Below, in pieces: positions 1-10,545 of a stretch of 64,000 bases of DNA (positions are counted from its first letter, which is position 1; each line of letters begins with the position of its first letter). The stretch covers positions 62,001 to 126,000 of the forward strand of contig JAFEMH010001450.1 in assembly GCA_022495995.1 (NCBI GenBank), read 5' to 3'. The stretch comes from Adenophora triphylla var. japonica (lineage: Eukaryota; Streptophyta; Magnoliopsida; Asterales; Campanulaceae). The position numbers and the translations under genes were made by a program. The notes under the pieces are model-generated. The model saw only the letters and a program-made list of their open reading frames with translations. It had not been told where the DNA came from and searched no databases.

Positions 1-453
1 TGGCATAACCGTGTAGCAGTATGTGCCCCAAGGGGTTGTGAAGGCTGTCTTGGCTTGGTCTTCCTCTGCCATCTTGATTTAGTTGTAGCCGGCAAAGCCG
101 TCGATGAAGGATTTAACCTCATAGTTGGCCATGGTATCCACCAGGATGTCGATATTTGGCAGGGGGAAATCGTCTTTTGGACTAGCCTCGTTCAAGTCTC
201 TGAAGTCCACGCAGCATCGGATCTTCCCGTTGGCCTTAGTTACCGTCACTATGTTGGAAAGCCATATAGGATATTCAATGACCCTGATGAATCCCGCTCT
301 GAGCATCTTTTCTATCTCCTCTTTCACCTGCAGAGACCATTCGGGCTTAATTCTTCTTAGCTTCTGCTTCACTGGCTTGACTTCCGGGTCGAGCGGTATC
401 CTGTGTTCAACTATGGAAGGGTCGAGGCCAGGCATATCTTTATAGGACCATGA
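1..453 (-). pseudogene. Tat-1 reverse transcriptase, N-terminal part
   Basis: This is the beginning of a retrotransposon reverse transcriptase, which copies element RNA into DNA in cytoplasmic particles. The frame 435-79 reads MPGLDPSIVEH and then the RT finger region with KANGKIRCCVDFRDLNEA, FPLPNIDILVD and FIDGFAGYN. The next codon, where the family has Q, is TAA (plus 79-81). Beyond this stop the same frame continues with IKMAEEDQAKTAF, TPWGTYCYTVMP to the window edge, so a point nonsense mutation is likely. The YVDD-type catalytic motif would lie beyond position 1. Upstream, the frame is offset by one base from gag-protease (see that entry). Family assignment is secure; function is lost unless the stop is read through. 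Confidence 0.9.
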
Positions 454-3400
454 AACACATCCACGAATTCTCTTAGCAGCTCAACCAGAGCATCCTTTTC
501 AGTTCCTTTGAAGAAACTACCAATCTGCGTCTCTTTAGGCTCTTCTGCAGTTCCCAGATTCACACTTGTCAAAACCTCTTCGGCAGCTTGGGCTCGATTT
601 TCCTCTTTCCGAACAACCTGCTTAAAGATTTCTTTAATATATTGTTCATTTAATGTGTCTGCTTCTTTATCTAGTGAATCATTATTAACTGTTTTTAGAT
701 TATTAGTTAATTTATCATTAGTTAAAGTGGCAATCAGGGGATACTCAGAACGGTTCATCATTTCATTGAGAACGAAAGGGAATACAGCATTGGCTACAAC
801 TTCGTAGTCTTCAGGCGTAAGGCCATCAGACGACTCTAGAGACTCGAACTCGACAATGAGAGACTCAGAGGACTTTACATAGGTTGACACAAAGGGATGG
901 GGGACCAATCCAAGCTTGGTGATCATTTCCTCCTTGGTTGCGGCCGGACCCGAGAGAGTTTCCCAATTCTTCAATGGCATTGCTGTCAGTGGCCTCATGA
1001 CTCGGGAATTGCATTGTTTCTGTCCTCCTTCCTCAATCATTGCTACCATCTCTTTGACTGAACCAAAATCAATCAGATCTCGCACCTGGACTTCTTCCCC
1101 GAATAACTGTTGCATAACAGGACCATCACACTCGTCTGAAGGGAATTCCGTAGCTTTGGCTTTCGGCATTGTCAGCTCAAACTCAAACTTTGGGTCTTCT
1201 TGGGTAGTCGGGATCACGGTATTGAGTTTGATAATTTCCATGGTATTGGGGCCCTCATCGTAGGTGACATCATCGAAACTGGTGCCACCCTCAAAGGTGA
1301 GCATATGAATGTAAGGATCTACTCGCGGATCTGCCGCATCCTTGACCCCGGAGAGTCCTGATTCATCGCCGTCTGACGGCTCTACCCAGATGTAGGAGCG
1401 TCTCGCATTCGGATGTGGTGCTGGAGCTGATAGGGAAACCTCACATCCTTCACTAGAGAAAAGGGGTTCAGCGAGTAATTCCTCGTGGAGGACATCCCAT
1501 ACCACGTCCATGCATTCGAGCCGAGTATGACGGTGCTTGTCGACCTTTATCACAAAGATTTCCTTGCATGGCGGGGCCAGAGAGTTGGCTTGAAGAATGC
1601 TGACAAATCTTCGATTGGAGACTGGGGGTTTATGTGCCTGCATCATGGCAATGCTCAGTGTTTCTTTCCAGTCTGCCTCCAAATGTTGGAAACGGCAATT
1701 GAACTTGATGTATCGAACTGCTTCAGGGTCTACCTGCTCGAGTACGTTGACATAGTTGGCATCGCCGGACTCTGAGGGATTCTGATAAGAGTTATCCCGA
1801 TAGTCCCTTGGTCGATTTGAAGGAGGTAGCCCCAGTGCCTGGCTGCGGGCACGCTTGGCTACTGTCTTGGCTTCGTTACCTATGAGGAAACTGTCTCCTC
1901 TGATGACTTCAAGATCTCCCTGCCGGTTAATGAATTTGACGCATTGATGGAGGGTGGAAGCTATGGCTTTCATGTGATGTAGCCAAGGGCGTCCCAACAG
2001 AGCTGTGAATTCGGATGGAATGTCCATCACGTGGAATTTTGCTGGAACCATTTGGGTTTCGAACCAGAGTTCCAGAGTCACCGTCCCCAGGATGGGATGA
2101 GACGTGCCGTCGTAGGCCTTGATAGTCCGGGTAGATGGGATCATGTGCCTTTCATTGATGCGTAGGGCCCGCATCATGCTGAGGGGAAGGACGTTAACGG
2201 CTGATCCGTTGTCTACCAATAATCCGAAGAGTGATATGGTGTTGAGCCGGAGAGTGATGTACAGGGCTTCATTGTGCCCGGAGGCATCTCTTGGCAGGTC
2301 TTCGTCGCAGAAGGTTACCATACTACCATACAGTCGGGGATCGTAGATTTGGTCTTTATCCGGAGAAAGAGAGTCATCAAGCCATCTGTTTCCTGTCTTT
2401 CTCTTGCGAGGTAAAACCTTTGCTGAAGCCTCAGGGTTGTGTTGAGGCTGTTTGTGACGGTTGCCGCCCTTGGTCAGCACATTGATTGAGTGTGAGTGCC
2501 AAACTGGCTTTGATCTTTCTTTGCCGGTAGGTGCTCGGAAGCTGGACAAGTTGAACTTTGGCTGACCCTGCGGGGGATTAGGCTTCTGACTGGCAGTAAG
2601 ATTACCCAGATCTAAGGTACTCTGGTGTCCCAAGATTTGAACTCTGTTGTCAGCAGGACTTTTTGGCCTTCCCACCCCTGTTTGCTCTAGAGCGGCATGG
2701 CCTGGAGGAAGGGAGGACTGGCTGGAGTAGAGTATGTAGTAATCAAACCTTCCGGATGGCTCTCCGAGTGTACCCACACTGGTATCACCGACTTCGAACC
2801 TTTCTTTCAATTTTTGCTGGGAGGAAGCTTTCTTCTTCTTAGGAGGACGGTCCTCGTTTATCCAATCCTGATAGTCCCTTTCGAGACAGTCGAGGCAGTC
2901 ACAGATATCCCACCAAATGTGCTCAACAAATGGTGGTGGATTTGGGACCTCGGGTTGAGCTGTGCTAGAATGACTCTGAGTTGAGCTAGATTGAGGAGAT
3001 CTGCTGCTGGGCTTGCTTGGAAGCAAATGGTCAGATTCTGTCGAGTAGCGAGAGGCATTAGAAGCCGGGGGAACAGGTACGTATTTGTCCTTCAGGGGAG
3101 CCCCTGTCAGTTGGGGGATTGCCAATGTTCCGAAATGACGTGTGGCCTCTTCGATCCAGGCCTGCTGTCCATTCTGGCGTTTCTCGAGAGCCCTGATGGC
3201 TAACCACATTTCCTCCATTGTTTTCAAATCTTCATTCCCCTTACTGATATCTGCAGGACCGGTATCATTCTGAGGGGGGACACCTGACGGCTGTTGTGGC
3301 ATGCCAAACTGCTCCATCCCTGACTGCTGTTGGAATGGCGGTACTTTGAATTGTTGTTTGGGGGCTAGCTGGCCTGTAAGTCGAAGGGCAAGAGTTCCGG

Positions 3401-3740
3401 CGGTGGTGACATAGGAATCTGGTGGTGGCATCTTGACATATCCGGGACGATTGAGAGTGGGGGGAGGATTTTCTTCCTTCTTCACGGTAAAAGTGCCATC
3501 GAGATTGGGACTGGCGGCCAAACCATGGCTTCTAAAGGCCTCCATAAGGTTGTCAATTTGAGCTTCATGTCGCAATCTCATCTGCTCTACCAACTGGATC
3601 CAATACTGGTCTGTCTGAGGGATCTCGGGAGGTGGATTGGTGTTGTCCCCATCGTTACCAGCTGATGCAGACATTCTGAAACCCGGAGTCGGAACAAATG
3701 GTGAAGCTGACGATGCGCTTGACTCTTCCCAACTGATCAA
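411..3740 (-). CDS. Tat-1 gag-protease polyprotein
   Basis: A single open frame of about 1109 codons. Its first in-frame residue is a TTG (3740); the first ATG is at 3674 (MSASAGNDGDN), the more credible start. The N-terminal half is proline/glutamine-rich and low-complexity. I see neither a clear Retrotrans_gag core nor a CCHC knuckle, so gag assignment is positional. The retropepsin is clear near the middle: LLVDNGSAVNVLPL with DNGSA at the usual D-T/S-G position, followed by the ALLGRPWLH block. The C-terminus reads LLREFVDVF and then leaves the family frame. One base appears missing near plus 452-455, since the other frame continues with the family pattern into MPGLDPS. So gag, protease and RT were one polyprotein with no intron visible here. 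Confidence 0.85.
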   Translation of the reverse strand: MISWEESSASSASPFVPTPGFRMSASAGNDGDNTNPPPEIPQTDQYWIQLVEQMRLRHEAQIDNLMEAFRSHGLAASPNLDGTFTVKKEENPPPTLNRPGYVKMPPPDSYVTTAGTLALRLTGQLAPKQQFKVPPFQQQSGMEQFGMPQQPSGVPPQNDTGPADISKGNEDLKTMEEMWLAIRALEKRQNGQQAWIEEATRHFGTLAIPQLTGAPLKDKYVPVPPASNASRYSTESDHLLPSKPSSRSPQSSSTQSHSSTAQPEVPNPPPFVEHIWWDICDCLDCLERDYQDWINEDRPPKKKKASSQQKLKERFEVGDTSVGTLGEPSGRFDYYILYSSQSSLPPGHAALEQTGVGRPKSPADNRVQILGHQSTLDLGNLTASQKPNPPQGQPKFNLSSFRAPTGKERSKPVWHSHSINVLTKGGNRHKQPQHNPEASAKVLPRKRKTGNRWLDDSLSPDKDQIYDPRLYGSMVTFCDEDLPRDASGHNEALYITLRLNTISLFGLLVDNGSAVNVLPLSMMRALRINERHMIPSTRTIKAYDGTSHPILGTVTLELWFETQMVPAKFHVMDIPSEFTALLGRPWLHHMKAIASTLHQCVKFINRQGDLEVIRGDSFLIGNEAKTVAKRARSQALGLPPSNRPRDYRDNSYQNPSESGDANYVNVLEQVDPEAVRYIKFNCRFQHLEADWKETLSIAMMQAHKPPVSNRRFVSILQANSLAPPCKEIFVIKVDKHRHTRLECMDVVWDVLHEELLAEPLFSSEGCEVSLSAPAPHPNARRSYIWVEPSDGDESGLSGVKDAADPRVDPYIHMLTFEGGTSFDDVTYDEGPNTMEIIKLNTVIPTTQEDPKFEFELTMPKAKATEFPSDECDGPVMQQLFGEEVQVRDLIDFGSVKEMVAMIEEGGQKQCNSRVMRPLTAMPLKNWETLSGPAATKEEMITKLGLVPHPFVSTYVKSSESLIVEFESLESSDGLTPEDYEVVANAVFPFVLNEMMNRSEYPLIATLTNDKLTNNLKTVNNDSLDKEADTLNEQYIKEIFKQVVRKEENRAQAAEEVLTSVNLGTAEEPKETQIGSFFKGTEKDALVELLREFVDVFHGPIKICLASTLP

Positions 3741-5171
3741 ACGGTGACCCGGCGCCCGAAACCAAGCTTTGTGAGGAGCTGGGGGGGAAAGACACGAGGG
3801 TTCAGATATTTGGGAATGAAGGGGGGTAGGTGTTTGGGATCAGGGCTCATGCAACATGCAATTATTTGTTCTTGTTTACTTGAAACGTGTTTTATTAAAC
3901 CTAAGCGGTTGGAAAAGATTGCTCTTCTTTTTCGCAAACTACTCTGATTCGTGGATCAGTGGGTCCCATCACTACGCCTGCGGACCCTCAACATGTAACC
4001 TCGAACAAGGGTTTCGTAGGGAAAGCAGGTCCCACCGACCGAAAAGAAAAATGATCCTAAAGTCTGGCGGGTAATCAAGTCTTAACGAGTATTCGATGTA
4101 AATTACGGGCAAAGCTAACGTCAGAGGTCAAGATCGTTTTGAGGGGCTCGACGGAAAGTCGGCATGGCTCGGACTGATAAATGTCCATAATTGACCTTGA
4201 CCTGTCGTTAGTTAGGCCGTAATTAGACATGGCATAATCGTTAATCCTTGATGACTCAGTGTTATGCCGGGAGTCGGTGCATAAGTTGTGCTGGTCACAG
4301 TCAAAATCAAGGCGCCAGTCATGATCTGGTCAAAGTCCGTGATGGAAAACCGGCAGGACTTCGATGGACTAGGGTCCCCGAAAGATATTGACTTGGCATG
4401 CCGACTAAGACTTGACTGGCAAGGTGTATACACAGACAGGGCACGACACGGACCAGACTAAAAATCAACCGGGTCTCGGACAAAGTGTGTCACGGATAAG
4501 TGCATGGTCGACACGAGGCTCCAAGGGATGTTTGGGTAGTCCCGTGCTCGCACCGAGAGGCGTAGTAAGGCCAAACGGGCTGCTACTGGGATTTTCTCGG
4601 GTTAAGGACGTAGTGTGCAGTGTAAGGCCAAGTGCGTGTAGTGTGCGAGCAGTCTATCTTCTTTTTCTGAGTAAAATAGAAATTTTCACATGTATCTTAA
4701 AGAGTATGATGCATGCAAAAAAATGATTTTTTAAAAAAAAAAAAAAATTTGAATTTTTTTTTTTTTGAAATCTTTTTTTTTTTGAAATTTTTTTTCTGAA
4801 ATTTTTTTTTTGTGAAAGCAAATAAATGCATAAGCACATAAGCACATAATTCAAACAATTAAGGAAACGGGTTCGACAGTCAAAATTTTGACTTTTCCGA
4901 GGCGGTCAAAAGATAACAACGCGAAATGTGCAAAACAATCACACATACACACAATACAAACGGTTTCAAGTGCCGGGACGGAAGTTTGACCCACAAACGC
5001 TTTTCCTTTTTTTAAAAAAAAAAAAACAATGATACCGGTACGTGGCTTTGTTAGACCATAATTTATCCCAAGCCCCGGGTTAGGGAGCGGTACAGGAAAC
5101 TTAATGGTTTCCACCTATATACCAAATACCATTTTTTTATTATTTTTTTAAAGATAAAGCTTATTTTTAAA
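3741..5171 (-). other. Tat-1 leader (5' UTR) with homopolymer tracts
   Basis: About 1.4 kb lies between the PBS and gag. No convincing protein is present; a 66-codon frame at 3937-3737 resembles nothing I know. Positions 4722-4812 form a poly-A/poly-T block (long T runs split by GAAAT on the plus strand), with a shorter A/T run at 5007-5029. Ogre-type elements often carry an extra ORF1 in this interval; none is seen. Confidence 0.6.
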
Positions 5172-5189
5172 TCCCCAGCGGAGTCGCCA
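5172..5189 (-). other. Tat-1 primer binding site
   Basis: On the minus strand this reads TGGCGACTCCGCTGGGGA, starting one base after the LTR end (...CATCACA g). This PBS type is what I recall for Ogre/Tat elements (tRNA-Arg). The tRNA identity is from memory, not checked. Confidence 0.8.
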
Positions 5190-5231
5190 CTGTGATGATG
5201 CCCAATTTTTACGTTTTTTGAAAAACCAAAA

Positions 5232-5246
5232 CGGAGTCGCCACGCC
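5232..5246 (-). other. PBS-like sequence inside the LTR (U5)
   Basis: The minus strand reads GGCGTGGCGACTCCG, repeating the first 11 nt of the true PBS (TGGCGACTCCG) about 43 bp before the LTR end. The same TGGCGACTC appears near the U5 end of the Tat-A, Tat-B and D LTRs. Confidence 0.75.
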
Positions 5247-5528
5247 GTTTTTAGTTTAGGGCCAAAACTTTGAAAAATGCCCAAAATGAGAGAAGTGGGT
5301 TCGGAGGTCACGTTACACTCCGGGAAGAACGTTAGGGTTCACCCGGAATGCCTCGTAAAATGAGTCTTCCTAACTTAAAACCATTTGTGTGTGTGTATGT
5401 GTATTTTGCAAAAAGGAGTTTTCTGGAAATAAAAGTTTTGACTGGACTGGACTGAAATTTATCAAAATAATGTGCTTCTGTGGGTGAAAAATGACTGGAA
5501 AAACAAAATGTCCGTCCCTTACATTCTT

Positions 5529-5571
5529 GTCCGCGCGGACCAAAGCGAGAGTCAATCTTGTCCGCGCGGAT
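5529..5571 (-). promoter_or_regulatory. Tat-1 LTR downstream dyad pair
   Basis: A second pair of the same dyad, TGTCCGCGCGGA at 5529 and 5559 (30 bp apart), lies about 1.05 kb downstream of the TATA box in the R/U5 part of the LTR. No TATA box is evident next to it. Confidence 0.6.
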
Positions 5572-6616
5572 GGGACAGTAATATTCCCTTTTCGCAGCTT
5601 TTCAGTCTGATTCTGTAAATTCCAGAATGTCAACTGGAGTTACAGAATCAAAACTGGAGTTGGCACCAGAAAATGATAAGTAAAAACATTTTTGGGATTT
5701 TCATCCATGCTTGTCCCCACTTTCCTTAGGCTTTGATTAGTGATCACTAAACATGATTAGTGGTGATCTACTATATCAAGCCATCCTTAGGGTACATTAG
5801 GACTTGAAAGCATTTCATTTGCTTGGGATGAGGAAAATTTAACATAAAACAAAGATTTATGTATGAAAGTAAATTTAGGTTAAGGGTGTATCAACTTTAG
5901 AGTGGATTTCTAAGGTGGTCATTAAGATGACCATCCTTGAGATCTTTGAACTCAATGTATCAACTTCACCCTTTTTGTAACCTAGGAACCTTAATGATCT
6001 TCATCCATGGAAATTTTTCCAAGGTGAAGATCTTAGGTTAGAAAAAACACTTTCATGGAAGTAAAAACAATTTGGACCTTTTAAAATGGTCATCCATGGA
6101 AATTTATTCCAAGGTGACTACATTTTAGGCCAAATAAAGCCTAATAACACAAGAAGAATGTGAAAGTAAGAATATGGACCATTTAGTGTGATCATCCATG
6201 GAGATGAACTCCAAGGTGACCACACTTTAGGTCAAGAGGTCAAGTAACAACTAGCTAATGTAAGAAGAGAGACAACAATTTAAAAGGAATGTTGATCCTT
6301 ATAGAGAATCATCCATGGAGATGAACCCCATGGAGATCCTCTTGGATCTAGAACAAGAGATGAACAATGAGCAATTTACATCTTTAAAGTATGAGATGTA
6401 TGCATGGATGAGGGAGATTTAAGGTAAGGAGAAGGAGGGTTTACCAATGGTTGTACCCTATCTTCCTTGGATTTGTGTTTGAGGCTTGAATTTTATCAAG
6501 ATTTGTGTTGGGATTTTGTGTTTTTGCTTAGTGTATAGGCTGATTTTTTGGGTATTTTACGAATATAACAGTGAGGGTTTGAACTCTTGTCTTTTTAAAC
6601 TGAGAGAGAATGATTG

Positions 6617-6690
6617 TATTTATAGGCAGAATTTAGGTTACAAACATATCCGCGCGGATGAGACTGAGTCTCATTCTTGTCCGCGCGGAC
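6617..6690 (-). promoter_or_regulatory. Tat-1 LTR promoter: TATA box plus paired CpG dyads
   Basis: TATAAATA on the minus strand (6624-6617). Upstream, about 22 bp away, are two near-identical dyads: TATCCGCGCGGA starting at 6647 and TGTCCGCGCGGA starting at 6679 (plus coordinates, 32 bp apart). The core TCCGCGCGGA is a perfect 10-bp palindrome. The motif is seen directly; its role as a protein-binding site is inferred. Confidence 0.7.
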
Positions 6691-6940
6691 GAGAGTGTAG
6701 GCGTGCCTGACTCTGCAGAAAGCAGCTTTGGCTGCTTGTAATTAATGTAAAGTTGGTCAATTTCTTGGAAATGACTCTTCCCAGCGAGATCCAACCTATT
6801 TTTGATATTCCTTTAAGGCCCTTTTTGTTTAAATTGCCTTAGGAAAAGATCAAAATGCCCTTAGCTGTTTGTTCGACATGGAAGTCGTTAAATTGGGCTG
6901 AAGGAACATTGGCGGTTCAGATTGGGGCACTTACAATGAC

Positions 6941-8544
6941 AGGGTTGTTGGAGACTGAAATTGTTGAAGTGTTGTCACACATGATAGGGCAATTTCCCTC
7001 TTCAATTCCATAGTCCACCAACTGCTGCTTCATCCAAAGGATTTGACAGCAACAACTTCCAGCAGCAATATACTCAGCCTCTGTGGTTGACACTGAAACT
7101 GAAGCTTGCTTATTGCTGGCCCAAGCAACTAGTCTATTCCTGAGGAAATGACAAGTCCCACTAGTGCTTTTCCTGTCAATAGTATAAGCTGCATAATCTG
7201 CATCTGAATAACCTACAAGATCGAAATTCGAATCTTTGGAATATCAAAGTCCAAGGTTAGTGGTTCCAGATAAATAGCGGATTATACGCTTGACTGCAAT
7301 TAAATTTGCTTCTCTAGGATCTGCTTGATAGCGTGCACATACACAGACACTAAACATGATATCGGGCCTACTAGCAGTTAAATAAAGTAATGAGCCGATC
7401 ATACCTCGATATAGGGTTTGATCAACCTTCTTACCTTTTAGATCTTTATCTAGCTTATTGTCGGTGGCCATTGGAGTATCATATGTTTTAGCATTTTCTA
7501 ATTCAAACTTCTTTATCAACTCCTTTGTGTATTTGGCTTGGCTGAGGAAAATACCTTCTTCGCATTGCTTGATTTGAAGCCCGAGGAAGAATGTTAATTC
7601 TCCCATCATGCTCATCTCAAACTTGCTTTTCATTAGCTTCTCGAAACGCTTACAAAGTAACTCATTAGTAGAACCAAAAATGATATCATCAACATATATT
7701 TGAACAAGTAAAGTATGATCATTGTATTTGGAAATTAAAAGAGTTGTATCGATTTTACCGCGTTTAAATCCTTTTTCTAGTAAAAATTTAGAAAGAGTCT
7801 CATACCATGCCCTTGGAGCTTGCTTAAGTCCATATAAAGCTTTTTGGAGTTTGTAGACATGATTTGGAAATTTGGAGTCTTCAAATCCAGGTGGGTGGGC
7901 AACATATACGGTCTCTTGCAGTTCACCGTTGAGGAATGCACTCTTCACGTCCATTTGATATAACTTGAAATGCTTGAAAGAGGCATAGGCTAAGAAGATT
8001 CTGATAGCTTCCAATCTTGCAACAGGAGCAAAGGTTTCATCATAATCAATTCCTTCTTCTTGCCTATATCCTTGTGCAACCAACCTTGCTTTATTCCTTG
8101 TTATGCTTCCATTCTCGTCCATCTTATTCCTAAATACCCACTTAGTTCCTATCACTCCTTGATCCTGACGTCTAGGCACCAATGTCCAGCCCTTGCATCT
8201 TTCAAACTGGTTGAGCTCTTCTTGCATAGCAACGACCCAACTGGAATCTTGGAGTGCTTCATCAATCTTCTTGGGTTCAACTTGAGATAACAAGGAAGTA
8301 TGCTCGTCATAGTTTGATCTCCTTATTTGAACGCCGGAAAATGGATCACCAATCACATTAGAGAGAGGGTGACTGCTGACTTCACGAACCTTCGGGGGTA
8401 AGTCTGGTTGGACTGAGGTTTGCTGAAGATCTTCAATTGGAACATCGTTAGATCCTTCAGCGAAGTCATGGAAGGTAAGTTGACGAAGAGGTTCAATAAG
8501 CTGGATGGGGGAATTTTCAACATCTTCTTCCCTTGGAGCTGCAT
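6941..8544 (-). pseudogene. Copia-1 reverse transcriptase and RNase H (interrupted)
   Basis: The frame 8356-7244 encodes the copia [60 protein letters not shown], the catalytic YVDDIIFGS and the FLGLQIKQ block. After TNLGL an in-frame stop occurs, then the RNase H domain continues to 6941 with WASNKQASVSVSTTEAEYIA. There it is broken by Tat-1 within the region matching SNNPVM in copia-2. Upstream, 8544-8353 is the linker from integrase in a shifted frame. YVDD is intact, but stops, frameshifts and the insertion make it a pseudogene. Confidence 0.9.
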
Positions 8545-8754
8545 CTGGAGTGGAAACTTCAGGTGCGATTTGAAAGGTGCGGTTTGAGGGAATTTCAGTT
8601 GAGGGTGCTAGATTTTACGATTGAGGTTCAGGTGCGGTTCTAGATAGATCACCCGTTTCATTATGCTCAGCAAAATCATCAGCAACATTTGGAGCCAAAT
8701 GTGGCTCAAGGAGAGAATGCTCATCGAATGTAACATGGACAGACTCAACTATTT

Positions 8755-10037
8755 TTAACTAGTTTTATTGAAAACACGAAAAGCTTTTGAATGTTTAGCA
8801 TACCCAACAAAAATACCTTCATCGGACTTGGCTCCGAATTTACCTCTATTTTCTCTTCCGTTGTAGAGGATAAAGCATTTGCAGCCAAAGATTTTAAAGA
8901 ATGCAAGGTTGGGGGTTCTTCCTCTCCAAAGCTCATATGGAGTCTTGTTATAGGTTTTGTTGATGAGGGAGCGGTTCTGAGTGAAGCATGCTGTGTTGAT
9001 TGCTTCAGCCAAGAAATACTGAGGTAGCTTTGCTTCAGATATCATTGTCTTTCCAGCCTCAATCAACGTCATGTTCTTCCTTTCCAAAACCCCATTTTGT
9101 TGTGTAACACCAGCTACGGAGAAATTGTGATCAATCATATGGTCATCACAGTACTGACCAACAACGTTGTTCTTAAATTTTGTTCCATTATCTGATCGAA
9201 CACTAACGATGTCGTCTTCTTTTTTAGTTTGGAGCCGTCTAAATAGTGCGGTGAGGATCTCATAGCAATCGTCTTTAGAAATCATCATCTTAACCCACGT
9301 ATATCTTGAATAATCATCCACCACCACTAAAGTATATCTACTTCCTACAATTCTGGCAGTGGTTACGGGTCCAAACAAATCTATGTGAAGCAGTTGTAAG
9401 CATCTTGAAGTTGACGGAGTGGTCTTGCTGGTGAAAGACGACGCGGATTGCTTACCAAGTTGGCATGCACTGCATTTCTCAGGATGGTGGTCAGCCACTT
9501 TCGGTAAACCACGAACGAGGTTTTCCCTTCCAATCTTTGCTAGATACTTGAAGTTTAAGTGGCTCAACCTCTTGTGCCATAGCCAACTATTTTCGCTCAC
9601 ATTTTTAGCTACAAAACAGAGATTAGTAATACTACATGCAGAATCTAAATCAATAATGTAAATATTACTCTTACGAATCCCTGTGAGTAGGATGACTCCG
9701 GAAACGCTATCTTTGATAAAGCAGTTTGATGACGTGAAGTTGCAAAGCATTCCTTTGTCACAGAATTGAGGAATTGAGAAATTGAAAGGAGGTTGTGCTT
9801 GAGTCCTTCAACAAGAGAAATCTTCTCAATGGTTAGGTTTTTTCTCCTTATTACACCATACCCAATGGTCTTGCCTTTGTTGTTGTCACCAAAGATTACA
9901 GACGAACCACTTACTTCAATGACATCTTTAAGTAATGATCTATCTCCAGTCATATGTCTTGAGCAACCACTGTCAAGATACCATTCATTTTCCTTGGAGT
10001 GACCAGCCATTAAGCAGAGGACATGAAATGTAGACAT
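8755..10037 (-). pseudogene. Copia-1 protease and integrase
   Basis: The protease core is in the frame 10037-9645: NEWYLDSGCSRHMTGD (DSG active site), then NLLSISQFL. A frameshift near 9750 leads to the frame 9750-8755. This has the GAG-pre-integrase block WLWHKRLSHLNFKYL, the knuckle segment CSACQLGKQ, and the integrase core with DLFGPV, SVRSDNGTKF and GVLERKN carrying the D, D and E positions. It ends with the copia block GIFVGYAKHSKAFRVFN. The product would cut the polyprotein and insert the cDNA. Active-site residues are kept; the reading frame is not. Confidence 0.9.
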
Positions 10038-10545
10038 TAAGAACGAGGTCCCCCTTTATTCCTTGGGTCCTGAAGTTAGCAACCTTTAACGACCCACACC
10101 TATTTGACAGAAGGATGTTTACTCTTCCTGGCATTGGATGTGAACCGCAAAAGGCATTCTGTAGCCATGTAACCTAAACCATCACACACAGAGTATTTAT
10201 AAAAGCTACAAGCATCATGAGGTTTTACTAACTCCTTACTTTTCTTAGGAGTTGCAAGTTTGGGAGCAGCGGTTTCAGCCTTGAAAATGGAACTGGCTTT
10301 GGTTTGACTGTGTATTTTCTAGGAATGCTCTTCTTGATTTTGAAGGCAGGAGGAGCGGTCGAAGAAGAAGGACGGTTAGCCTATCAGTTGCCAGCACCAC
10401 CTGTTCCACCAGAAGCGATTGGAGCAGGGATGCGGCCAACTCTATAAGCCATTTCCTCTGAATCTACACTCTCAGAATCCTTTGCTTTCATCTGAGAGTT
10501 CTTCCCATATTGTTTCTTTGGGTAGACATAGTTAAAATTTTGTTG

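Larger units (their letters stand above)
1..6935 (-). mobile_element. Tat-1: Ty3/gypsy Tat-lineage (Ogre/Retand-like) retrotransposon, left-truncated by window
   Basis: In minus-strand order the element shows a 5' LTR (6935-5191), PBS, leader, gag-protease and the start of RT. The LTR begins TGTAAGTGCCCC on the minus strand and abuts copia RNase H sequence at 6936. The 5 bp ATGAC at 6936-6940 is the expected first target-site copy; the second lies beyond position 1 with the 3' LTR. The lineage call rests on the RT block around SPKDDFPLPNIDILVD, the protease core DNGSAVNVLPL and a TGGCGACTCC-type PBS, all typical of Tat/Ogre. Damage is light (one frameshift and one nonsense codon), which suggests the most recent insertion in the left nest. 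Confidence 0.9.
5191..6935 (-). repeat. Tat-1 5' LTR (1745 bp)
   Basis: On the minus strand the LTR starts TGTAAGTGCCCC (6935) and ends ...CATCATCACA (5191). The right edge is fixed by the switch into copia-1 RNase H, and the left edge by the PBS one base further on. A TATAAATA box is on the minus strand at 6624-6617. CpG dyads occur as two pairs (6647/6679 and 5529/5559). An 11-nt copy of the PBS core lies in U5 at 5232-5242. Small ORFs inside are not credible genes. Confidence 0.9.

Noticed and set aside
4654..4854. Lysine/phenylalanine-rich small ORF
   Set aside because: It arises from poly-A/poly-T tracts in the Tat-1 leader.
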